This document shows positions 1 to 7,581 of a stretch of DNA of 64,000 nt, piece after piece (positions within the stretch are counted from its first letter, which is position 1; each line of letters starts with the position of its first letter). The position numbers and the translations under genes are program-made. Origin of the DNA: Planctomycetaceae bacterium (lineage in GTDB: Bacteria > Planctomycetota > Phycisphaerae > UBA1845 > UTPLA1); the NCBI GenBank assembly GCA_011525745.1, contig WYBU01000059.1:62001-126000 (forward strand), given 5' to 3'. The notes under the pieces are model-generated. The model saw nothing but the letters and a program-made list of their open reading frames with translations, searched no databases and was not told the origin of the DNA.

Positions 1-990
1 CCGACTTCGCGTTCGCCGCTACGAATCCTGTTCAGTTGCGTGGGCCGGCGTGTGGAGCTGGTGCAGGCGTTTGCGCGAGCCGGCAAGGCGCTGAAGCTGC
101 CGCTGGAAATCTGGGGCGCCGATGTCTCGAAGTCGGCGCCCGCCATGAGCTTCTGCAATCGTTCGCACGTCGTGCCGCCGATTGATGATGCCGGCTACAT
201 CCCGGCGCTGGCGGAACTGGTCCGCCGGCGCGGCATCCGATTGCTGATTCCACTGATCGACAGCGACCTGCTGCCGCTGGCGGAGAGCAAGCGGCTTTTC
301 TCCGAAGTCGGTTGCACGGTGCTGGTTTCGACGCCGGCGACCGTCTCGACCTGCCGAGACAAGCTGGTGACTTATCAGCACCTCAGCGCGGCCGGGATCG
401 ACACGCCGCGAACGTGGACGCTCGAGGAGGTGCTGGCGGCCACGCGACGGCACTTTCCGTATTTTGTCAAGCCGCGCCGGGGCAGCGCGGGGGCGGGCTT
501 GCACGTCATCGATAGTGACGCCGATCTGGCGCAAGTGCGGCGTTGGGTTGACGATCCCATTTTGCAGGAATACATCCGCGGCCCCGAGTTCACGCTGGAC
601 GCCTATACGGGCTTCAACGGCAACCCGACCTGCGTCGTTCCGCGCAAGCGGCTGCGGACGCGCGGCGGAGAGGTGAGCGAGTCGCAGGTGCAGATCGAGC
701 CGGATTTGCTGGAGCTGGGCCGGCGCGTGGTCGCGTCGCTGCCCGGCTGCATGGGGGTCGTCACGATACAGTGCATGAGACGCAACGGCGGGCGACCGGC
801 CGTGATCGAGATCAATCCGCGCTTCGGGGGCGGGGTTCCGCTGTCGATCGAGGCGGGCGCGGACATGCCGAAGTGGATTCTTCAGGAGCTGACGGGGCGC
901 AAGCCGCGCATCCCTCCGACCGCGCGGCGCGACGGGCTGCTGATGACGCGGTACGATCAGTCCGTATTCGGCGCGGCGGCGAAGCGGTAG
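1..990 (+). CDS. ATP-grasp family protein (CarB/PylC-like), 5' end outside window
   Basis: The frame is open from the first base and the residues before the first in-window start (GTG at 40) already look like family sequence (ILFSCVGRRVELVQAF), so the true start probably lies upstream. ATP-grasp ligases join a carboxylate to an amine or thiol through an acyl-phosphate. The nucleotide-binding strand FVKPRRGSAGAG lies in the middle and the metal-binding end is VIEINPRFGGG, as in carbamoyl-phosphate-synthase-like ATP-grasp proteins. The N-terminal part resembles a pre-ATP-grasp Rossmann fold. Such stand-alone proteins often act in cell-surface or secondary metabolism, but no neighbour identifies the substrate. 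The family assignment is firm; the reaction is unknown. Confidence 0.8.
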   Translation, partial: PTSRSPLRILFSCVGRRVELVQAFARAGKALKLPLEIWGADVSKSAPAMSFCNRSHVVPPIDDAGYIPALAELVRRRGIRLLIPLIDSDLLPLAESKRLFSEVGCTVLVSTPATVSTCRDKLVTYQHLSAAGIDTPRTWTLEEVLAATRRHFPYFVKPRRGSAGAGLHVIDSDADLAQVRRWVDDPILQEYIRGPEFTLDAYTGFNGNPTCVVPRKRLRTRGGEVSESQVQIEPDLLELGRRVVASLPGCMGVVTIQCMRRNGGRPAVIEINPRFGGGVPLSIEAGADMPKWILQELTGRKPRIPPTARRDGLLMTRYDQSVFGAAAKR

Positions 991-1195
991 CGTGGAAAGT
1001 CGAAACGTCGAAACAAGGGAACGGGGAACCGCGCGAGGACGAAGCACGCCGACCTCATATTTCAGATTCTAAATATCAGATTTGCGATTTGAAACCGAGA
1101 TCCCAGGCCGAAGTCTGGCAACAGAGAACCGACGACTGTCAACTTCCTCCGGCTGATGGCCACTCGGTCCGCACGGCGGACCCTGCGGGCCTGGA

Positions 1196-1319
1196 CATCG
1201 CGCGGAGATACGGTGAACGAATGGCAGAGGCGTGGCGCCGGCGTCCCGCCCGTCCGGAACGGGCAAAATGGCCGTACCACCCTGCACAATAGTTCCGGCT
1301 ATTTGTGCGCGACTCCTTA
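1196..1319 (+). repeat. Dispersed repeat family A, copy 1 (124 bp)
   Basis: This copy fills the gap between the ATP-grasp gene and the next gene. It begins CATCGCGCGGAGATA, passes GGTGAACGAATGG and the hairpin core around GGAACGGGCAAAATGGCC, and ends GTGCGCGACTCCTTA. The same ends and the same 124-bp length recur at 13526-13649; longer copies lie at 19482-19634 (inverted) and 44894-45087. The hairpin is slightly decayed here (AAAATGG in place of AGATGCC). The rest of the gap (991-1195) holds only a short GTCGAAACGTCGAAAC motif and an AT-rich TTTCAGATTCTAAATATCAG stretch, both echoed in other gaps. Confidence 0.8.
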
Positions 1320-1328
1320 GGGGCACGG

Positions 1329-2588
1329 TCACCGGCCGTCGGCCGGTTGCTCGTTCTCGGGCGGAGGAGCGTTTTCGCGCGCCCATTTGATCCATGCGTC
1401 GGCGTCGAATCCGAAGTTCTGGCCGGTGATCTCGATCAGCGCTTCCTGCACGTCAGTGCGCAGAAGCTGAACATTTTCGATCGCATCCACCCACGTCGTT
1501 CCCACCACGGTTCCGTCGCGCAGCACGCTGATGTCGTTGGCGTGATAGTTCAGCACCTGTTGGTTTCGCCGGATGATCATCGGCCGGCCGAACACGTTGA
1601 TCAGCTCGCCGATGATCTCTCGGCGGGCGTAACGGACGCGCTGCCGTTGCATGGTGTAGAGCACCGAGGCCATGTCCTCGACCGCTTCGCGTGCCTTTAG
1701 CGCGCCCAGGGCGCGGGCGGCGTTGCGGATGATGGCGTCTTCGTCGCTGAAGAGCGCCTTGCGCAGCCGCTGGATGACGCGCTCGTCGCGCCGCGGAATC
1801 AGCGCATCGGCGGCGGCGCGGCGGATCGTGGGATGCGGATCGAGCAGCGCGACGACGAGCAGGTTCATGGTGGCCTCGTCGGCCTCGAACGAGGCGAGGG
1901 CGTCGACCAGCAGTCGGCGCACCGGTACGTCGCCGCGCGAGAGCACGGCCGACAGTGCGGGAATGGCGAGCGGATCATGGATGGCCAGGATCTGGCTGCG
2001 GCCGTTGGCGAACTGCGGCGAGGCCGGATCGCGGCCCTCCAGGCGTCCCTTGAAGATGTCCGAGACGCGAACGTGCCAGCGCGTGATCAGCTCGCGGATG
2101 AGTTTCTCCTCGGGTGAGGGGCGGGCGGGCTTGTCGGCGGCGGCGCGGGCGGGCTTCGAGGCGGAATCGCCGCGGCGGCGCCACTGGCCGTCCGCGCGAA
2201 CGTAGCCGAGGGCGCGGCGGGCCGAAAGATGATCGGGATTCAGTTCGATGACGCGCTCATAGTGGCGTCGGGCCTCAGCGTTGAGATTGCGGGTTTCGCA
2301 CCACAGGGCCAATCGGAACTGCCCGTCAGCCGTGTCGGGGTAGTCGCCCTTGATGCGGTCGTACTCTTCCCAGGGGGCGGGGCCGTGCTCGATCAGCGTG
2401 ATCTCATCGCGGGACAGTTCAATAGTCCCGGAGGTGGTGCGAAGACGGACGGTCGTCTCGGTCTGGGCTTCGATTTTTCCGTGAAGCGTGCGACCGCCCT
2501 TGAGTCGGATGGTGTCGGCGTGTAGCGGCGCCGCGAGCGACGCAATAAGGAATGCAGCCAGCCAGGGCGAGCAACACGCGCGTGGCAT
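1329..2588 (-). CDS. Secreted TPR/HEAT-repeat protein
   Basis: The 419-residue product starts with a signal peptide (about residues 1-24, ending LAAPLHA). A small beta-rich segment follows (about 26-70, IRLKGGRTLHGKIEAQTETT...), of the kind that precedes TPRs in planctomycete envelope proteins. Next come a TPR-like stretch (about 80-135, DGQFRLALWCETRNLNAEARRHYERVI), a charged linker, and HEAT-like helical pairs (about 200-320, with repeated RRAAADALI and RNAARALGAL elements). No catalytic motif is visible. It is probably an exported scaffold. It stands alone, with repeat-filled gaps on both sides. Confidence 0.7.
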   Translation of the reverse strand: MPRACCSPWLAAFLIASLAAPLHADTIRLKGGRTLHGKIEAQTETTVRLRTTSGTIELSRDEITLIEHGPAPWEEYDRIKGDYPDTADGQFRLALWCETRNLNAEARRHYERVIELNPDHLSARRALGYVRADGQWRRRGDSASKPARAAADKPARPSPEEKLIRELITRWHVRVSDIFKGRLEGRDPASPQFANGRSQILAIHDPLAIPALSAVLSRGDVPVRRLLVDALASFEADEATMNLLVVALLDPHPTIRRAAADALIPRRDERVIQRLRKALFSDEDAIIRNAARALGALKAREAVEDMASVLYTMQRQRVRYARREIIGELINVFGRPMIIRRNQQVLNYHANDISVLRDGTVVGTTWVDAIENVQLLRTDVQEALIEITGQNFGFDADAWIKWARENAPPPENEQPADGR

Positions 2589-2670
2589 GATGTCTGATTA
2601 TAGCGGTTGCCACGCTCGATCGGGCTTCGACCACGAATAACATGCACCCATAACCGCATTCGCGCGTCGC

Positions 2671-2757
2671 GCGGCTCAACGCGGACAAGCCCTCGCCGGA
2701 CACGTTTTTCGGAATCGCCAAGCCCGACCTGGGTGAAGGCTTGACCGTGCCACTTCG
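2671..2757 (+). repeat. Dispersed repeat family B, copy 1 (diverged)
   Basis: The segment runs from GCGCGGCTCAACGCGGACAA through AAGCCCTCGCCGGACACG to GGCTTGACCGTGCCAC. It matches 27150-27233 and, more loosely, 20217-20293. The two ends form an imperfect inverted repeat (GCCAAGCCCTCGC against GCGAGGGCTTGAC in the best copy at 27 kb), so the transcript could fold into a long hairpin. It sits upstream of the TPR/HEAT gene and downstream of xseB. Confidence 0.6.
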
Positions 2758-2803
2758 GCGAAATGATGTCGTTCATTTCGAGCGCTTCGCTGGCGCCCCG
2801 CGT

Positions 2804-3073
2804 TCAGCGATCGACTTCGTCGTCGGCCGCGGCGTCGGGCGCCGGCGGCGGTTCGAAGGGGGCGGGTTCGAGGGCGCCGGAGGCGGCGGACTGAAGGCGC
2901 TGAATCTTGAGTTCCGCATCGGCGAGGATGCCGCGGCAATGCTGAATGAGGCGCATGCCTTCGTCAAACTGCTTGATCGACTCTTCGAGACCGACTTCGC
3001 CCTGTTCGATTGCGGCGACGATTCGCTCGAGGCGCTGAAGGGCTTCTTCGAAAGAGGGCTTTTGCTTGGACAT
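2804..3073 (-). CDS. xseB: Exodeoxyribonuclease VII small subunit
   Basis: XseB is the small accessory subunit that binds XseA in several copies to form exonuclease VII, which degrades single-stranded DNA. The 89-residue product has the family signature SFEEALQRLERIVAAIEQGE, then LEESIKQFDEGMRLIQHCR, an all-helical coiled-coil fold. The start is ATG at 3073 (MSKQKPSF); the frame stays open upstream but that part is not XseB-like. The last 25 residues are a Pro/Ala/Asp tail beyond the usual domain. xseA is not adjacent, so the two subunits are unlinked here. Confidence 0.93.
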   Translation of the reverse strand: MSKQKPSFEEALQRLERIVAAIEQGEVGLEESIKQFDEGMRLIQHCRGILADAELKIQRLQSAASGALEPAPFEPPPAPDAAADDEVDR

Positions 3074-3161
3074 GGCGGGCATTCTACACGCGACGGCGAT
3101 GTGCATCAGCGTCGGCGTCGCGGGCACGGCGAACGTCGATTCCGGCTGGGTCGGGACGATG

Positions 3162-3326
3162 CCGAACCGCGACCGTAAGGGAGCGCCGATGAACGACCCG
3201 GCGCGCTGCGAGCTGCTCGTTGGGAGGCGCACCGGGCCCTGGCGTGAGCCTGAGGGCTATTTCGGTTGTCGAATATCGTTTGTCAATTGCGGCGCTTCCC
3301 GGCGCTCACCTACGGTCGCGGTTCGG
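3162..3326. mobile_element. MITE-like element: inverted pair of family C repeats (165 bp)
   Basis: The left end CCGAACCGCGACCGTAAGGG (continuing GAGCGCC) and the right end, read on the other strand, CCGAACCGCGACCGTAGGTG (continuing AGCGCC), match at 24 of 26 positions and enclose about 113 bp with no gene. The right end stops one base short of the kinase stop codon at 3328-3330. A second inverted pair of the same motif lies at 62465-62703, and single copies lie at 44847, 58731 and 61445. The paired arrangement resembles a miniature inverted-repeat element. No target-site duplication is obvious. Confidence 0.5.
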
Positions 3327-3327
3327 A

Positions 3328-5805
3328 TCAGGTTGGCGCGGCCGCCTGCTCGACCGGCGGCGCCTGTACGCGGAATCGCTCGCGCGTCCATTCGATCCAC
3401 AGGGCCGGCGGCAGGGCCAGGCCCAGACAGGCGGCCGTCAGTCCCAGGACCACGATCGGCCGCGTTTCGGACTCCATCGCGGTAAAGGCGCCGGCTACGA
3501 CGATCGCCGCCAGGGCGACGATCAGAACCGTGCGCGATGCGCGACCGGTGGTCCGCCGCGCCAGCGGCGCGGCGACGAAGCAACTGCACAACGCCGCGAC
3601 CGCCAGCAGTACAAACGTGTCGCCGCCCATCGGAAAGGCGCGCTGCAACGCCGTGTGCGCGAACATGCCGTTGACGGCGTCGGCCAGCAGGAAACAGCCG
3701 GGCACGTCGCGCGCGACGCGGCTGCCATAGCGGACGCTGTGACGATCGGCGCGCCTCAGCAGGCCGCCGGTTCGCAAGTCTCCGATGATGACGATGCGGC
3801 CGGCCGTCCATTGTCGCAGTTCGTCGTCGCCGGCGGCGAGGGCGTCCGCGAATGAGATGACGTGACGTTGCCACGTTTCCGGCAGGGTCATGTCAAACGC
3901 GCGACAGGCGAGCAGATCGCCGCGCCGCGCACCGAGCGCGTTGTCGGGCTGCTCGTAGACCGCCGTCAGCGGGACGGCGTCGCGGCCGCGCAGGACCACG
4001 CCGGGTCGCGAGCGATCTTCGTAGGCCATGAACAGGCGGCGCTCGCGCTGGGTCCAGTCGATGACGAGGCGATGTTGCGGATGGCGTACGGCGGCGACGA
4101 TGCTCAGGGCCAGCGAAGGAAACACGTCGTTTTCGCGCCGAAGGCCGAGGACGAACTCCCCCGGCCGACGCTCCATGTCGCGCGCCAGAATCATGCCGAA
4201 ATGGGCCGCGTCGCGGACGCGTTCGTACAGGTCGGGACTGATCTGCGGACGGCCGTCCGGCTCAAACTGCTGAACGGCAAGGATCACGGGCGTGCCGGCG
4301 CGATGTAGCGCGAGGAGGCCTTCGGCGAATTCGTCGTCGCCGGCCTGCGGCGTGCGGAAGTAGAAATCCCAGGCGACGGCGCGGGGAGGCGTGGCGGCCA
4401 GTCGTTGCATCAAGCGACCGTGAAGGGTGCGCCAGGTGCGAATGTCGCCGGTGACGCCGTGGGCGCTGATTTCACGCGGCACGCGCCGAATGCACTCATC
4501 GGTGATACCGATCAGCGTAAATGGGCCGCCGTCCGGATTGTCGCCGAGTCCCGCGATGGGTGGCGCACCGCCGAACTCGCCGCTCTGCTGTCGCCAGCGC
4601 ACTCCGGTCAAGTGCGCCGCGATCGAAATCGTCAGCATCGCAAACGTGACGATCACGGCCCGCAGAACCGTCCGTTGTCGTACGGCCATCGCGGTGGCCA
4701 GACGCCGCAGTCGATACGCGCGAGACAGCGGCCGGCTGGCCAGCGGACGATTCTCGATGCAGCGGCCGACGTCGTCGGCCAGGGTCTTCACCGAATCGAG
4801 CCGATGAGCGCGGTCCCACGCCAGGCAGCGTTCGATCAGTTGGCGCAAGGGCGCGGCATGGGGGCCGGGCGGGATAACCGGTGGGCGCGGCGATTCGGTG
4901 CGGATGCGGAACAGCAGGGCTTCGTCGGCGCTTTTGCCGGGCGCCGGTCCGATGTCGAAGGGGTAATTCCCGGTGGCGATTTCGTAGAGCATCACGCCCA
5001 GCGCCCACACGTCGGTGCGCCAATCGACGGGACCGCCGAGCAATCCGCCCCAGGCCTGTTCGGGCGACATGTAACGGACCGTGCCCATCACGTCGCCCTG
5101 GAGCGTGGGGCGGCGGCGCATGCCGGTGCTCCAGTCGCCGAACTCGACGGCGCACAGGCCGAAGTCGAGCAGCCGCGGCGTGCCATCCGGCTCGACCAGG
5201 ATGTTGCTGGGCTTGAGATCACGGTGGGCGACGCCCTGTGCGTGCGCTTCGGCGACGCCTTCGCAGACGCGGCGAAAGACGGCCAGCTTTTCGTCCAGCG
5301 TCGGCGCGTGACGCGCGAGATACTCGTCGAGCGGCAGGCCGCGAACGAGCGTCATCGCATAGTAGACCATCGTGCCGCAGCGGCCGGCGTCGTGGCATTT
5401 GACAATGTAGGGTGAATCCAGCTCGCGCAGCACGCGCACTTCGCGCTCAAAGCGGGCCTGCTGCGCCTCGTCGGCCGGCCAGAGGATTTTCAGCGCGACG
5501 ACGGTCGACGGATTGGTGACGCGACGTGCTTCGTAGACGGCGGAGAACAGTCCACGGCCGATCTCGCGAATCAACTCGTAGCCGGGAATCAGGGGAAGGG
5601 CGAGCGTCTCGACGGCCGGCTGTGCGGCATCGAGCGAATCGGCGTCACGCCGGTGCGTGTCGTGGGGCTGGGGCAAGCCGCCCGGCTGGGGATGATCCGC
5701 CCGCGGCGGCGCCGCATCGCCGCCGCGCTTTTTGACGGAATCGGCGCCGCTGGATGGAAGCACTGGCCCGTCGCCCCGGATGGAGGCCTGCGGAGTTCGA
5801 GGCAT
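3328..5805 (-). CDS. Serine/threonine protein kinase with C-terminal CHASE2-like sensor
   Basis: The 825-residue membrane kinase has a Pro-rich N-terminus (1-70) and then a Hanks-type kinase domain (about 75-345). Catalytic elements are intact: Lys106 (VVALKIL), HRDLKPSN (194-201) and DFG (214-216). The glycine loop is GRGLFSAV, lacking the usual third glycine. A membrane helix (about 380-403) leads to a roughly 320-residue CHASE2-like extracytoplasmic domain, followed by two or three membrane helices near the C-terminus (about 735-800). The layout implies an outside signal controlling a cytoplasmic kinase. It lies 4 bp downstream of a double-receiver protein on the same strand, its likely partner. 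Domain calls are good; ligand and targets are unknown. Confidence 0.88.
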   Translation of the reverse strand: MPRTPQASIRGDGPVLPSSGADSVKKRGGDAAPPRADHPQPGGLPQPHDTHRRDADSLDAAQPAVETLALPLIPGYELIREIGRGLFSAVYEARRVTNPSTVVALKILWPADEAQQARFEREVRVLRELDSPYIVKCHDAGRCGTMVYYAMTLVRGLPLDEYLARHAPTLDEKLAVFRRVCEGVAEAHAQGVAHRDLKPSNILVEPDGTPRLLDFGLCAVEFGDWSTGMRRRPTLQGDVMGTVRYMSPEQAWGGLLGGPVDWRTDVWALGVMLYEIATGNYPFDIGPAPGKSADEALLFRIRTESPRPPVIPPGPHAAPLRQLIERCLAWDRAHRLDSVKTLADDVGRCIENRPLASRPLSRAYRLRRLATAMAVRQRTVLRAVIVTFAMLTISIAAHLTGVRWRQQSGEFGGAPPIAGLGDNPDGGPFTLIGITDECIRRVPREISAHGVTGDIRTWRTLHGRLMQRLAATPPRAVAWDFYFRTPQAGDDEFAEGLLALHRAGTPVILAVQQFEPDGRPQISPDLYERVRDAAHFGMILARDMERRPGEFVLGLRRENDVFPSLALSIVAAVRHPQHRLVIDWTQRERRLFMAYEDRSRPGVVLRGRDAVPLTAVYEQPDNALGARRGDLLACRAFDMTLPETWQRHVISFADALAAGDDELRQWTAGRIVIIGDLRTGGLLRRADRHSVRYGSRVARDVPGCFLLADAVNGMFAHTALQRAFPMGGDTFVLLAVAALCSCFVAAPLARRTTGRASRTVLIVALAAIVVAGAFTAMESETRPIVVLGLTAACLGLALPPALWIEWTRERFRVQAPPVEQAAAPT

Positions 5806-5809
5806 TACA

Positions 5810-6898
5810 TCAAGCGGCGTTGAGGCGCTGGAGGCAGGCCTCCACGGCCAGCAGCGCGTTCATCACGCCGGAGTCGTTGATCAGATCGGTCATCAACCGT
5901 CGATCGAGCGTGCGGATGGCACTGTAATCCTTGAGCACCCGGCCCAACTCGTCGAGGATTCCGTCGCGGACATGCGCGCACGCGCGCAGGCGATGGAGCG
6001 TTTCGGATCGCGTGAAATGCTCGACGACTGCCCGCACGACGGCCATGTTGTTGGCACGCTCCAGGCGGGCGAGGACGGCCAGGGCCAGTTTGGGCAGCAT
6101 GGCCTGGTACAACTCGCGTGCATCGCGGTCACTGAGCCGGCGCGTCATGCGCGTCAGGACGCCTTCGGCATCGTTCAGTGCGATGACGTGGCGCACGTGC
6201 TCGACCAGGCGCGCCGAATCGACCGGTTTGAGGACGACGATGTCGACGCCCTGCCGCACCACGGTGGCGGCCAGCGATGCGTCGGCGGCGTCGGCGAGAA
6301 TGATGGCCGGAACGCGTACGCCGCGATCGCGCGCCTGACGGCACCATTCAACCGCGCGACGATCGGGGGGGCGCAGATCGACGACGAGGCACGCCGGGCC
6401 GCGCGGATCGAACGTTCGGGCGAGCGCGTCGGCATCGGCTACGGCTTCGGCGCGGACACCGGCGACGGTCAGCGCGTCGCTATGCCGGCGGCGTGTCTCT
6501 TCGTGCGAGTCGATGACGTAAACGGTCGCGCCGACGCGTCGCGTGGCGGCGCGGCGTACGGCATGGCGCAGATCGGCGGCGCCGAAGGGTTTTTCGAGAA
6601 AGGCCACGGCGTCGCACCGGGCGGCCTCGAGACTCAGGCGAGGCGAGGGATAGCCCGTAATGACGACGGCCGCCAGGTCCGGCAGTTTTTGTCGCAACAT
6701 TTGGGCGACCTGGAGTCCGTCGAGCCGATCGCGCAGCATCCAATCGACGACGAGGACGTCCGGCGCGAAGCGCGAGCCGACGGCGATGGCCGTGGCGGCG
6801 GAATCGGCGGTTTCCACCTCGTGGCCGTCGTCAATCAGGACGCGGCGCAGGTGGGTCAGATAACCGGATTCGTCATCGACCACGAGAACTTTCGACAT
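5810..6898 (-). CDS. Response-regulator protein with two tandem receiver domains
   Basis: ATG at 6898 (MSKVLVVDDESGY) has GGAG about 7 bases ahead, and the product is 362 residues. Receiver 1 (about 1-120) keeps the acidic pair VDDE, the phospho-acceptor Asp in VLVVDWMLRD, the Thr in VVITG and the Lys in FLEKPF. Receiver 2 (about 126-245) has VIDSHEE, LVVDLRPPD and VLKPV, but Ala replaces the Thr/Ser switch (IILADA), so it may signal abnormally. The C-terminal 115 residues are helical with no DNA-binding or enzyme motif. It is the first gene of the operon with the CHASE2 kinase, which suggests phosphorelay input combined with Ser/Thr phosphorylation. No histidine kinase is adjacent. Confidence 0.85.
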   Translation of the reverse strand: MSKVLVVDDESGYLTHLRRVLIDDGHEVETADSAATAIAVGSRFAPDVLVVDWMLRDRLDGLQVAQMLRQKLPDLAAVVITGYPSPRLSLEAARCDAVAFLEKPFGAADLRHAVRRAATRRVGATVYVIDSHEETRRRHSDALTVAGVRAEAVADADALARTFDPRGPACLVVDLRPPDRRAVEWCRQARDRGVRVPAIILADAADASLAATVVRQGVDIVVLKPVDSARLVEHVRHVIALNDAEGVLTRMTRRLSDRDARELYQAMLPKLALAVLARLERANNMAVVRAVVEHFTRSETLHRLRACAHVRDGILDELGRVLKDYSAIRTLDRRLMTDLINDSGVMNALLAVEACLQRLNAA

Positions 6899-7581
6899 CA
6901 ACTCGCTCCGAGGCGCGGCGACGCGCCAGCGAGGAAGCCTAGCAATTGCAGTGCCGTAGCATTTCCGCTCAAGCGGTCCAACAGCCTGTGTACGAGAAAG
7001 CCGAAGCGCGAGGGGATTCGTCCAAGTGTCGACGCTCACACGCGCATCGATGTTCGGACAGTCTGCATCCGCGGGTCCGCTTCACGTTGTCATGTGACGG
7101 TCCGACCCGGTTGCCGGGGTCGCCACGTTGCCTGGACGAATCGCGGGCAGCCCATTCGCCGACTATCGCGCATTGTACGGATTCTCCGTCGGGTGGGAGC
7201 AGACGTATTTCGATTTCCGCGCATTTTGGCTCGCCGTCCGAGAAAACTCGGAAAGGGTCTCGCTTATTCGTTGCTTCGACCGAAAGCGGCGGAACTTGAA
7301 TACCCGGACACCAACGGCGTTTTTTGCGAGACAGCGGGCAGGTGCGCGGGTGGCGAAAGGCCCCCGGGGGGAAAGGGCGTGCGGAAATAACTCAGGAGAA
7401 TCGTCGTATTTCGCACATGTCGAGGCGCCAAATGGCCAGGCCCTCGTGAGGGCAGGGCAAACAGGCGGGACGCCCGTACCACCTGAAAGACTCTACCACC
7501 CCCAAGGCACAGGCTCGCGGTGCGCGAGGGATTGACGACTGCCATACCTGCGAAAACGTGTGGTAGTTACATCGCGTTTTT
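6899..7581. other. Intergenic region with decayed family A repeat
   Basis: No convincing gene is seen in this 683-bp gap. It includes a decayed family A fragment (about 7452-7500, GGCGGGACGCCCGTACCACC followed by CTCTACCACC) and an earlier TGCGGAAATAA block at about 7378-7389 that may be the left end of the same broken copy. Around 7430, GGCCAGGCCCTCG resembles one end of family B. Confidence 0.5.

Noticed and set aside
5732-7390. Open frame of about 550 codons on the + strand over the receiver gene
   Set aside because: It mirrors the regulator and kinase frames and has no recognisable domain.
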